Source of the DNA: Actinobacteria bacterium UBA7422
Lineage (GTDB): Bacteria; Actinomycetota; Actinomycetes; S36-B12
DNA: 11,352 nucleotides
Assembly (NCBI GenBank): GCA_002469525.1
Contig: DKME01000064.1
Span: 5,576-16,927 of the forward strand
Reading direction: 5' to 3'
Below are positions 1 to 5,513 of the stretch, piece by piece (position 1 is the first letter of the stretch; each line of letters starts with the position of its first letter). A program made the position numbers and the translations under genes. The notes beneath the pieces are model-generated. The model saw nothing but the letters and a program-made list of their open reading frames with translations, was not told the DNA's origin and did no database searches.

Positions 1-599
1 GCTAGCGCCGCAATTCTTCGGCGCTCCTTAGCTTCTAACCCGGAAAGCACAGCCTGTGCTTCGCGATAGCGATCATTTGCCTCGGATTTAGCGTCACCCA
101 TTTCTGAGCGAACCTTCTTGGCTGCGCTTTCCTTGTCCAACATGGCTGCTTCAGTTTGTGCCAGACGCAGGCGAGTGGTTTGGCTTCCTCGGATTGCCGA
201 TGCTTGACCCTTTTGAACTTGATCAAGTGCGGCAGCCTGTGAGAGAAACTCATTTGGATTTTCTGCGAGAAGGACCTGAAGTGATGTATCAATTCCACCG
301 GATGTGTAGGTGGCTCGAGCTAGGTCGTCAACAGAACCCATGATCTGATTGAGTGCCTTGCGTTCGCGTTTCGCTTTGGCTTTGAGGGTGTCGAGTTGCT
401 TTTGAATCCCGCCGAGTCGGTTACGCGCGTCGTTGTAGCGTTCATTCGCAGCCTCCGCTTTGCCTTGGAGGTCCATAACCTGCATGCGAACCTGCTGTAA
501 ATTGGGAGCAGCCTGTACCGGCGCGACAACAAAGCCCGGGATTAAGAGAGCGGCGACTGCCGCTGAGGTTGCGCCCAAGCGAAATAAGCTCTGCTTCAC
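1..599 (-). CDS. NlpC/P60-type secreted peptidoglycan hydrolase, N-terminal part (partial)
   Basis: Minus-strand reading from a GTG at 599 gives 199 codons that stay open to the window edge, so the C-terminus is missing. Residues 1-30 form a signal peptide: K2 and R7, a hydrophobic stretch over about 8-27, then VQA|AP as a likely cleavage site. From about residue 33 the protein is a charged, Ala/Gln/Lys/Glu-rich coiled coil with repeated LxxxxxxL-like spacing, as in the N-terminal halves of actinobacterial RipA/RipC-like endopeptidases. The catalytic NlpC/P60 domain would lie outside the window, so the enzymatic call is inferred from the coiled coil, export signal and synteny with Rv2190c. 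The start is supported by GGAG at 605-608, five bases upstream. An in-frame GTG at 638 is possible but lacks a ribosome site and would add an unusual charged leader before the signal peptide. Likely role: cleavage of peptidoglycan stem peptides during growth or division. Confidence 0.8.
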   Translation of the reverse strand, partial: MKQSLFRLGATSAAVAALLIPGFVVAPVQAAPNLQQVRMQVMDLQGKAEAANERYNDARNRLGGIQKQLDTLKAKAKRERKALNQIMGSVDDLARATYTSGGIDTSLQVLLAENPNEFLSQAAALDQVQKGQASAIRGSQTTRLRLAQTEAAMLDKESAAKKVRSEMGDAKSEANDRYREAQAVLSGLEAKERRRIAAL

Positions 600-657
600 G
601 AAATCTCCACTCGCCTCGACACACTTCTTTTCGGTCACATCAACGAACTGAGTATCC

Positions 658-684
658 GACGCCCACAGATCTCTATCCGTTCCC
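658..684 (-). promoter_or_regulatory. Possible ECF-sigma-type promoter for the NlpC/P60 gene
   Basis: On the minus strand GGGAAC (684-679) is followed after 18 bases by GTCGGA (660-655). This resembles the GGAAC / GTC-type -35 and -10 elements of actinobacterial extracytoplasmic sigma factors. It would place the start of transcription about 50 bases before the GTG at 599. No convincing TATAAT-like alternative is seen. The call rests on two short motifs only. Confidence 0.25.
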
Positions 685-690
685 AAAAAG

Positions 691-706
691 GTAACAGATT
701 GGTGAC
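691..706. promoter_or_regulatory. Direct repeat GTAAC-N6-GTGAC, candidate MtrA-type site
   Basis: GTAAC (691-695) and GTGAC (702-706) are spaced 11 bp start to start, one helical turn. That is the arrangement expected for an OmpR/PhoB-family response regulator binding as a tandem dimer. MtrA of actinobacteria is known to bind GTAAC-like direct repeats and to control cell-wall peptidases. The repeat lies about 90-105 bp upstream of the NlpC/P60 start, a logical target. The second half-site deviates at one base. Confidence 0.35.
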
Positions 707-758
707 GATCCGGCTCACGGTGACCCCATTTTGCTGAGAAATGGCCTCAAACCAGGGT

Positions 759-956
759 CTAGCCCGTCTGGGATTCCTCGCTGACGAGTCGCAATGGGGG
801 AACCAAACCCGACTGAGCCAAGACGCTCAGGGCCGCTAAGTGTTCCTCGGCCACCGCGGGTGCCCGGAGGAACTCCGGCTCTCCCAGGAGGACCGTTACA
901 ACACAATCGCCACAGGCTGGCCCAGACATGACACATGTACCGCAATCAATAACCAT
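759..956 (-). CDS. Small actinobacterial protein with two CxxC pairs, 65 aa
   Basis: This 65-aa protein begins MVIDCGTC and has cysteines at 5, 8, 15 and 18 (C-x2-C-x6-C-x2-C). A hydrophobic segment VVTVLLG follows directly, then an acidic/alanine-rich helix and the segment GLVPPLRLV. It resembles a short uncharacterised protein I associate with actinobacterial genomes, but I know no assigned function. The closely paired cysteines suggest a small zinc- or metal-binding knuckle, or a thiol/disulfide site; the sequence does not decide. There is no signal peptide. An in-frame TAG lies three codons upstream, so ATG 956 is the earliest start; it has no good ribosome site but has a -10 at leaderless spacing. 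The gene sits between the 94-aa CxxC gene and the NlpC/P60 gene, all on one strand. Confidence 0.7.
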   Translation of the reverse strand: MVIDCGTCVMSGPACGDCVVTVLLGEPEFLRAPAVAEEHLAALSVLAQSGLVPPLRLVSEESQTG

Positions 957-962
957 GTGTGC

Positions 963-968
963 AGGCTA
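963..968 (-). promoter_or_regulatory. -10 element TAGCCT, leaderless promoter of the 65-aa gene
   Basis: TAGCCT on the minus strand ends six bases before ATG 956, so transcription would begin at or next to the start codon. The -35 region is not recognisable. The same TAGNNT-N6-start geometry recurs at four other genes in the window. Confidence 0.55.
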
Positions 969-992
969 AATGACCCCTCTGACATCTACTCA

Positions 993-1014
993 CATGTGAC
1001 ATCCCGGTCACATG
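993..1014. promoter_or_regulatory. Perfect 22-bp inverted repeat CATGTGAC-N6-GTCACATG
   Basis: Two perfect 8-bp arms flank the spacer ATCCCG. The left arm also overlaps an 8-bp palindrome, CACATGTG (991-998). The centre lies 47.5 bp upstream of the proposed leaderless start at 956, a position suited to a dimeric regulator of the 65-aa gene. It resembles a CRP/GlxR site, but TGTGA and TCACA are eight rather than six bases apart, so a standard CRP site is unlikely. It lies in the 75-bp gap between the two small genes. Confidence 0.5.
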
Positions 1015-1031
1015 GCCACCAGCACGACGAT

Positions 1032-1316
1032 TTAGACCCCGCCGTCCCCTGCTGCCTCCATCGATGGCCCACCGAACTCGGGCCGAAGAACAGTTTCAAT
1101 GCGGTCTGCAGCACCGCACCAGCGACAGGTGATCTCCAATACCCGGTCTTGGGCCACGGCTCGTTCTTCGACGGTTACTTCGCCGGCCATGTCGGCATGC
1201 CAGAACTCTGTGACGGTGGAGGCTCGAGTCACGTCAAACCGGGTGAGGTTGCCGCAGTGGCCACAGCGCAATCGTGAGGTAGGGCCTGGAAGTTCTAATG
1301 GGGATGTCTCGTTCAT
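1032..1316 (-). CDS. Small actinobacterial CxxC...CxxC protein, 94 aa
   Basis: This 94-aa protein has CGHC at 18-21 and CRWC at 64-67, separated by a 42-residue segment with TRFDV, EFWH and a strand-like acidic stretch. The pattern LRCGHCGNLTRFDV ... ITCRWCGA looks like a zinc ribbon with two knuckles, and I recognise the overall arrangement as a conserved but uncharacterised actinobacterial protein. No catalytic motif, signal peptide or membrane segment is visible. The C-terminal 15-20 residues are Gly-rich and probably disordered. ATG 1316 is chosen because TAGCGT lies six bases upstream (leaderless); there is no close ribosome site. It is divergent from the exonuclease-UvrC hybrid with 78 bp between starts. 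A link to it in nucleic-acid metabolism is possible but unproven. Confidence 0.75.
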   Translation of the reverse strand: MNETSPLELPGPTSRLRCGHCGNLTRFDVTRASTVTEFWHADMAGEVTVEERAVAQDRVLEITCRWCGAADRIETVLRPEFGGPSMEAAGDGGV

Positions 1317-1322
1317 GTCTCA

Positions 1323-1328
1323 ACGCTA
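1323..1328 (-). promoter_or_regulatory. -10 element TAGCGT, leaderless promoter of the 94-aa gene
   Basis: TAGCGT on the minus strand is followed by exactly six bases (TGAGAC) and then ATG 1316. The same heptamer TAGCGTT is used on the opposite strand for the divergent gene at 1395. The -35 region is weak. Confidence 0.55.
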
Positions 1329-1338
1329 TCCCTTATGA

Positions 1339-1356
1339 CTGAAAACTTCATTTCAG
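1339..1356. promoter_or_regulatory. Inverted repeat CTGAAA-N6-TTTCAG between divergent genes
   Basis: Perfect 6-bp arms with a six-base spacer lie in the 78-bp divergent promoter region. The centre is about 47 bp upstream of the GTG at 1395 and about 31 bp upstream of the ATG at 1316. The site could therefore affect both promoters. No regulator family is recognised. Confidence 0.3.
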
Positions 1357-1382
1357 CGGAAGAAATTTGTGGTGTCAGGGCT

Positions 1383-1388
1383 TAGCGT
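1383..1388 (+). promoter_or_regulatory. -10 element TAGCGT, leaderless promoter of the exonuclease-UvrC hybrid
   Basis: TAGCGT, then six bases (TAGTTT), then GTG 1395. The spacing puts the transcription start on the G of the start codon. No ribosome site precedes the GTG, consistent with a leaderless message. Confidence 0.55.
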
Positions 1389-1394
1389 TAGTTT

Positions 1395-3215
1395 GTGAAC
1401 GTGATCAATCCAACGAGTGCACTTGCAAGTACTCAACTCTCACTCGCAGATCTGGGTACGCCGCTTGCGGACACGGTTTTTGTTGTCGTTGATCTTGAAA
1501 CGACGGGTGGAGCCGGGGCTGATGCCGGGATCACCGAGATTGGCGCCGTTAAAGTCCAAGGTGGTGAGGTAATAGGAGAGTTCACAACGCTCGTCAACCC
1601 CGGAATCGACATCCCGCCATTTATTGCAACGCTCACCGGAATCACGAACTCGATGGTGGCCGGTTCACCAAGTGTCCAGACCGCGGTCTCCATGTTCTTT
1701 GATTTTGCAGGTGAATGCGTGTTCGTTGCACACAACGCTCCCTACGACATTGGATTTCTTAAAGGTGCTTGTGCGAAGTTTGATATTGCTTGGCCAAGTA
1801 ACAGGGCGATCGACACGGCCCGAATCGCCCGACTCGCACTACACCGCGACGAGGTGCGAAATTGCAAACTCGCTACCTTGAGTGCGTTCTTCCACACGCA
1901 AGTGCAACCCACCCACCGAGCATTCGACGACGCACGTGCAACAACAGACGTCATGCACCGGCTCTTTGAACGATTAGGGAACTACGGCGTCCACACCCTT
2001 GAAGACCTCAATGCATTCACATCCAGAGTGAGTGATGTTCAACGCAATAAGAAGGGATTGGCGGACGGGCTCCCCGCGAAACCAGGGGTTTATATATTCG
2101 AGGATCCGCAAGGTCGCCCGCTGTATATCGGTACTTCAAAAAATATTCGAAACCGAGTACGCACCTACTTCACGGCCGCTGAGACCCGGCGCCGCATGTC
2201 CGAAATGATTGGAATCGCTGCTCAGGTTCGACCTATTGTGTGCTCAACAATTCTCGAAGCAAAGATCCGCGAACTCCGCCTGATCGTAAGTGAGCAGCCC
2301 CGCTACAACCGTCGCTCCCGTGCAGCGGACTCGGTCTCTTGGCTGAAGTTGACACCGGAGGCTGCTCCACGTGTGATTATCACTAAACAATTAAAAGACG
2401 ATACTTCGACCGGAAGCCGTTATATCGGACCATTTACCTCCCGAGCCGCCGCCAATGCAGCGCTCGAGGCGATCAACGAATCGATTGCGCTTCGAACATG
2501 TACTCTCAAAATCGCGGCGCAGCCCCGAACCGATATCCCCGGGTGCGTCCGAGCTGAACTCGGTAAATGCGTTGCTCCCTGCACTCGCTTGCACGACCGC
2601 GATCAGTACCTAGGGATTGTGAATCATGCTTCGGTAGCAATGTCGGGAAGCACGTCAATGGTGGTTACCCACATAACAACTCTCATGGAAAGCTTGGCCG
2701 CTGCTGAAAGATTCGAAGAAGCAGCCACCTGGCGCGAAGCCTTAGGTCACTATGTCAATGCTGCTTTTCGCACGGAAAGATTACGTTGGATTTCCACAAC
2801 TCCTGAGATTGTCGCCGCACTGGGTACACCAGACGGTGGTTGGGAAATCCACGTTATTCGTTACGGCAAGCTGGCTGCCGCTGGCGTTGTTGAGCCAGGG
2901 TTTGATCCTTGGCCACACGTTGATGCATTGATTGCGAGCGCGGAATTCGTGGAACCTGGAATTGAACCGGCGCCGGCTGGAGTCACTGAAGAAGCCTTTG
3001 ACCTACTCCGCTGGCTAGAAACCGACGGGGTTCGTCTTGTTTCTGCCTCACACGAGTTATTCATGCCAATTGACTGCGGTGGCAAGGAGACAATTCAACT
3101 CACAGACATTCGTCGGGTAGTGAGTGAAAGACTTGCCGCAGTGACCGGTCATGAATCCTTCGGGAGACCTTCGGGGCCACGCGCACCGGGTAACTCACGA
3201 ATCACCTACTTTTAG
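1395..3215 (+). CDS. DEDDh 3'-5' exonuclease fused to UvrC-like GIY-YIG endonuclease, 606 aa
   Basis: A two-part nuclease. Residues ~25-195 are a DnaQ-type exonuclease with DLETTG (D33, E35), the VAHNAPYD motif (D118) and H174-x4-D179, a complete DEDDh set. Residues ~225-320 are a GIY-YIG domain: GVY at 231-233, LYIG at 243-246, arginines 252-256, metal-binding E288 and PRYN with N305. Next comes a UvrC-like segment with four cysteines (369, 384, 392, 396) in the RTC ... GC ... GKCxxPC arrangement, then a UVR-like motif around 429-450. The UvrC C-terminal RNase H-fold nuclease and helix-hairpin-helix domains are absent. The closest known relative I can name is mycobacterial Rv2191. The likely role is DNA repair or processing that couples incision with 3' trimming; substrate unknown. 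The start is GTG 1395 by leaderless promoter spacing. The gene ends inside the stop of trpD on the other strand. Confidence 0.92.
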   Translation: MNVINPTSALASTQLSLADLGTPLADTVFVVVDLETTGGAGADAGITEIGAVKVQGGEVIGEFTTLVNPGIDIPPFIATLTGITNSMVAGSPSVQTAVSMFFDFAGECVFVAHNAPYDIGFLKGACAKFDIAWPSNRAIDTARIARLALHRDEVRNCKLATLSAFFHTQVQPTHRAFDDARATTDVMHRLFERLGNYGVHTLEDLNAFTSRVSDVQRNKKGLADGLPAKPGVYIFEDPQGRPLYIGTSKNIRNRVRTYFTAAETRRRMSEMIGIAAQVRPIVCSTILEAKIRELRLIVSEQPRYNRRSRAADSVSWLKLTPEAAPRVIITKQLKDDTSTGSRYIGPFTSRAAANAALEAINESIALRTCTLKIAAQPRTDIPGCVRAELGKCVAPCTRLHDRDQYLGIVNHASVAMSGSTSMVVTHITTLMESLAAAERFEEAATWREALGHYVNAAFRTERLRWISTTPEIVAALGTPDGGWEIHVIRYGKLAAAGVVEPGFDPWPHVDALIASAEFVEPGIEPAPAGVTEEAFDLLRWLETDGVRLVSASHELFMPIDCGGKETIQLTDIRRVVSERLAAVTGHESFGRPSGPRAPGNSRITYF

Positions 3216-4309
3216 CCAGCCGCCTTTACTTCACGCGCAGCGATAACCCATTGGTTAAAAACACGCCAGGTCTCGCCCGAATCCAATACCTGTTGGGCCT
3301 GTGAAAAATGCGAGTTGATTCTCTGGACCAAAGAAGTCGCGGATGCATCCGGGTCCACTACGCACTCGGCTGCTGCCATCCCCGCTGCGGCGTTCAGCGC
3401 AACCGCTATCCGAATCGATTCAACGACCTCTTTATCTGTTCCCAAACCAAGCCCACCAAACACTTTTTTCGTGAGTTCGGCATTTCTGGAGGGCTCACCT
3501 CCTCGAAGATGTGCGGAATTGAAATTGCTCACTCCAAAATCCCCCGGCTCTATCAAGGACTGCTTCACTGCCCCCGTTGTTGCATCCCATACTTGGGTGG
3601 GCTCCGAAAGTGAAATTTCGTCGAGTCCGTCAGTTCCCCGAACCACAATCGCCTTCACCCCGCGATCTGCCAGGACCCTCGCCATGGTGGGGGCTTGCAG
3701 CACATTGGCGCAACCTATGAGACCGGCGTTAGCCCGCCCCGGGTTTGTCAAGGGTCCCATAATGTTAAAAACGGTCGGGATTGCTAGTTGAACGCGAACG
3801 GGTGCGGCAAATCGGGTTGCCGGGTGGTGTTTGGGAGCGAAACAGAAACCGATATTGACCAGGTCCGCGACTTGGCCCACCTGCTCAGCGTTGAGGTCTA
3901 TTTCCAGCCCGAGGGCTTCGAGTAGGTCAGCGGACCCCGTTGAACTAGAAAAGGCGCGATTGCCATGCTTAATTACGGTAACGCCGCAGGTGGCGGCAAC
4001 CACCGCGGCCATTGTGCTGATGTTGACGGAGTGGGAACCGTCACCGCCAGTTCCCACAATGTCCAGAATCACCCGCTTGTGGGGCAATTCCGGGACCAAA
4101 TTGGCAAACTCCAGCATTACTGTTGCCAAGGCGGACACCTGCTCGGGTGTCTCTCCACGTGTTTTCAATCCAAAAATGAACGCCGAAGTCTGGGCCTCGG
4201 TTGCCTGATTACGGAAAACCTCGCGCATTGCCCAAGCAGCCATTTCCCCCGAAATTGGTTCCGGGGAAGCAATGCTGGTCAGGACGCTGGGCCAGGTAAT
4301 GCCGTCCAC
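3212..4309 (-). CDS. trpD: Anthranilate phosphoribosyltransferase
   Basis: TrpD joins anthranilate to 5-phosphoribosyl diphosphate to make N-(5'-phosphoribosyl)-anthranilate, the second dedicated step of tryptophan synthesis, in the cytoplasm. The 365-aa protein is of normal length for actinobacteria. Motifs in order: GTGGDG at 86-91 (PRPP pyrophosphate loop), KHGNR at 114-118, HHPA from 160, FNIMGPLTNP from 181, and GTDGLDE at 225-231, with D230/E231 as the metal-binding pair. GTG 4309 is well supported by AGGAG five bases upstream, which overlaps the stop of the preceding receiver-like gene (8-bp gap), so translation is probably coupled. Other trp genes are not in the window. Its 3' end overlaps the convergent nuclease gene by four bases. 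A close position next to ctaE is typical of actinobacteria. Confidence 0.97.
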   Translation of the reverse strand: MDGITWPSVLTSIASPEPISGEMAAWAMREVFRNQATEAQTSAFIFGLKTRGETPEQVSALATVMLEFANLVPELPHKRVILDIVGTGGDGSHSVNISTMAAVVAATCGVTVIKHGNRAFSSSTGSADLLEALGLEIDLNAEQVGQVADLVNIGFCFAPKHHPATRFAAPVRVQLAIPTVFNIMGPLTNPGRANAGLIGCANVLQAPTMARVLADRGVKAIVVRGTDGLDEISLSEPTQVWDATTGAVKQSLIEPGDFGVSNFNSAHLRGGEPSRNAELTKKVFGGLGLGTDKEVVESIRIAVALNAAAGMAAAECVVDPDASATSLVQRINSHFSQAQQVLDSGETWRVFNQWVIAAREVKAAG

Positions 4310-4317
4310 GCGAACTC

Positions 4318-4737
4318 CTAAGAAGTCAAACTGAGTCTGGTCGCCAATAGCCTGTTGACAGCTTGCGCTGTTGAGACAGGTTCAATTGGAAGCCCAACCA
4401 CGGCGTCGGCACGTGACCATGTAGCCAACCAGGCGTCTTGGGGCCGGGCAATGAGGACCAAGACCGGTGGGCATCGAAAAAGTTCGTCTTTGATTTGTCG
4501 TGCCAGACCCATGCCACCGGCAGGAGTTGCCTCACCGTCGAGAATAAAAAGATCGAATTTTCCCTTGTCCGCGGCAGAAATGAAACCGTCCTCGGTCGCC
4601 GCTTCTGTGTATTCCACCCGAGGGAGTTCCATGGACGGCCGTGGGCCTAAGGCTGAGATGACGTCAGCGCGCGTAGTGCGGTTGCTGCTGTATAAAAGGA
4701 CTCTGAGGGGTTCGCGCGCGCCCGCATCTGTTGCCAC
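4318..4737 (-). CDS. Atypical stand-alone receiver-domain protein, 139 aa
   Basis: One receiver-like (CheY-fold) domain with no output domain. Residues 11-17 (LRVLLYS) form strand 1, 61-67 (FDLFILD) strand 3 with D67 as the candidate phosphoacceptor followed by GEATPAGG, 91-97 strand 4, and LPIEP around 116-120 the end of strand 5. Against classical receivers, the acidic pair after strand 1 is replaced by SSN (17-19), the Thr/Ser after strand 4 is Ala97, and the switch lysine before Pro117 is Leu116. Phosphorylation by the usual Mg-dependent route is therefore doubtful. It resembles actinobacterial proteins of the Rv3143 type, as I recall them. GTG 4737 follows TAGAGT at leaderless spacing. 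Its TAG stop overlaps the trpD ribosome site, which indicates an operon with trpD. Function unknown; possibly a protein-interaction regulator. Confidence 0.8.
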   Translation of the reverse strand: MATDAGAREPLRVLLYSSNRTTRADVISALGPRPSMELPRVEYTEAATEDGFISAADKGKFDLFILDGEATPAGGMGLARQIKDELFRCPPVLVLIARPQDAWLATWSRADAVVGLPIEPVSTAQAVNRLLATRLSLTS

Positions 4738-4760
4738 GCTCGTACTCTAGCCAGCATAAA
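4731..4760 (+). promoter_or_regulatory. Candidate promoter of the ctaE-qcrCAB operon
   Basis: TTGCCA (4731-4736) and CATAAA (4755-4760) are separated by 18 bases, giving a plausible -35/-10 pair about 70-100 bp before ctaE. The -35 overlaps the start of the divergent receiver gene. The match is moderate. TATAAA at 4691-4696 is another possible -10 without a clear -35. Confidence 0.3.
4744..4749 (-). promoter_or_regulatory. -10 element TAGAGT, leaderless promoter of the receiver-trpD operon
   Basis: TAGAGT on the minus strand, then six bases (ACGAGC), then GTG 4737. No ribosome site precedes this GTG, which fits a leaderless transcript covering the receiver gene and trpD. Confidence 0.55.
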
Positions 4761-4832
4761 TTCCAGAATGAAAAACAGGCTCAAAAACGAGGGCTAAATC
4801 ACCTCCGAATAAGAGGGGGTCAAGAAGAAATT

Positions 4833-5465
4833 ATGCAGCGGATCTGGCAGAGTGTGCCTGTGGCCCAAGCAACCGTGATCCCCCAGCAATTTGAACATGC
4901 ACCGGCGAACCGCCCCAACATGGTCTCAATCGGCACAATCATCTGGCTTGCCAGCGAGCTCATGTTCTTTGCAGCCCTTTTTGCCATGTACTTCACCATG
5001 CGAGCGGTCAACCCCGAACTGTGGGCCAATGAAACACAGCTCCTCAATATTCCTTTCGCCAGCATCAACACGACCGTTCTGGTCTTGAGTTCGGTTACCT
5101 GTCAGTTGGGAGTATTTGCCGCCGAACGAGGTGACGTCAAGGGACTTCGCCGCTGGTTCATCATTACTTTCCTCATGGGTGCCTTCTTCATTGGTGGGCA
5201 AATCACCGAATATGCGGAACTAGTACACGAGGGACTCACAATCTCCTCCAGCGCATACGGCTCAGCCTTTTACATCACGACCGGGTTTCACGGAATGCAC
5301 GTCACCGGCGGTCTTATTGCCTTCCTACTAGTGCTTGCAACCACCTATGTAGCCAAGCGCTTCACGCATGAGCAAGCCACTCGCGCAATTGTGGTGTCCT
5401 ACTACTGGCACTTCGTTGACGTTGTCTGGATAGCCCTGTTCTTCATGATCTATATCTTGAAATAA
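4833..5465 (+). CDS. ctaE: Cytochrome c oxidase (aa3) subunit III
   Basis: Subunit III of the terminal aa3 oxidase, an integral membrane protein that stabilises the catalytic core and its proton uptake. From ATG 4833 it has 210 residues, near the usual actinobacterial length. About five membrane helices are visible (around 31-55, 75-97, 108-128, 143-170 and 187-209), the short five-helix form. Family signatures: NRPNMVSIGT (26-35), E42 in ASELMFF, E126 in TEYAEL, FHGMHVTGG (152-160) and YYWHFVDVVW from 190. The frame is open upstream to 4731, but that extension overlaps the divergent receiver gene and lacks family similarity; ATG 4833 leaves a normal N-terminus. The ribosome site is weak (a purine run, AGAGGGGG, ends 13 bases upstream). 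First gene of the respiratory operon; the other oxidase subunits are not in the window. Confidence 0.96.
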   Translation: MQRIWQSVPVAQATVIPQQFEHAPANRPNMVSIGTIIWLASELMFFAALFAMYFTMRAVNPELWANETQLLNIPFASINTTVLVLSSVTCQLGVFAAERGDVKGLRRWFIITFLMGAFFIGGQITEYAELVHEGLTISSSAYGSAFYITTGFHGMHVTGGLIAFLLVLATTYVAKRFTHEQATRAIVVSYYWHFVDVVWIALFFMIYILK

Positions 5466-5513
5466 TCAACCTCACCACCGCTTAGTACCCACATTGAGAA
5501 AGGCTTTGCCGCT

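Noticed and set aside
726..744. CCATTT-N7-AAATGG hairpin after the 65-aa gene as a terminator
   Set aside because: The stem is only six base pairs, AT-rich, and no T run follows on the minus strand.
993..1014. Canonical CRP/GlxR site
   Set aside because: TGTGA and TCACA are eight bases apart instead of six, so the standard cAMP-receptor consensus is not met; kept only as an unassigned palindrome.
840..1277. Open frame of 145 codons on the plus strand
   Set aside because: It lies antisense to two small minus-strand genes with regular CxxC patterns, has a low-complexity composition and no recognisable motif; it is a shadow frame.
3315..3791. 158-codon plus-strand frame inside trpD
   Set aside because: Antisense shadow of a clear trpD gene with all its motifs.
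4801..4819. CCTC/GAGG hairpin hiding the ctaE ribosome site
   Set aside because: A four-base-pair stem is too weak to claim regulation, and the position of the ribosome site itself is uncertain.
4731..4832. Upstream extension of ctaE to a TTG at 4731
   Set aside because: It overlaps the start of the divergent receiver gene, has no family similarity, and the ATG at 4833 already gives a full-length subunit III.
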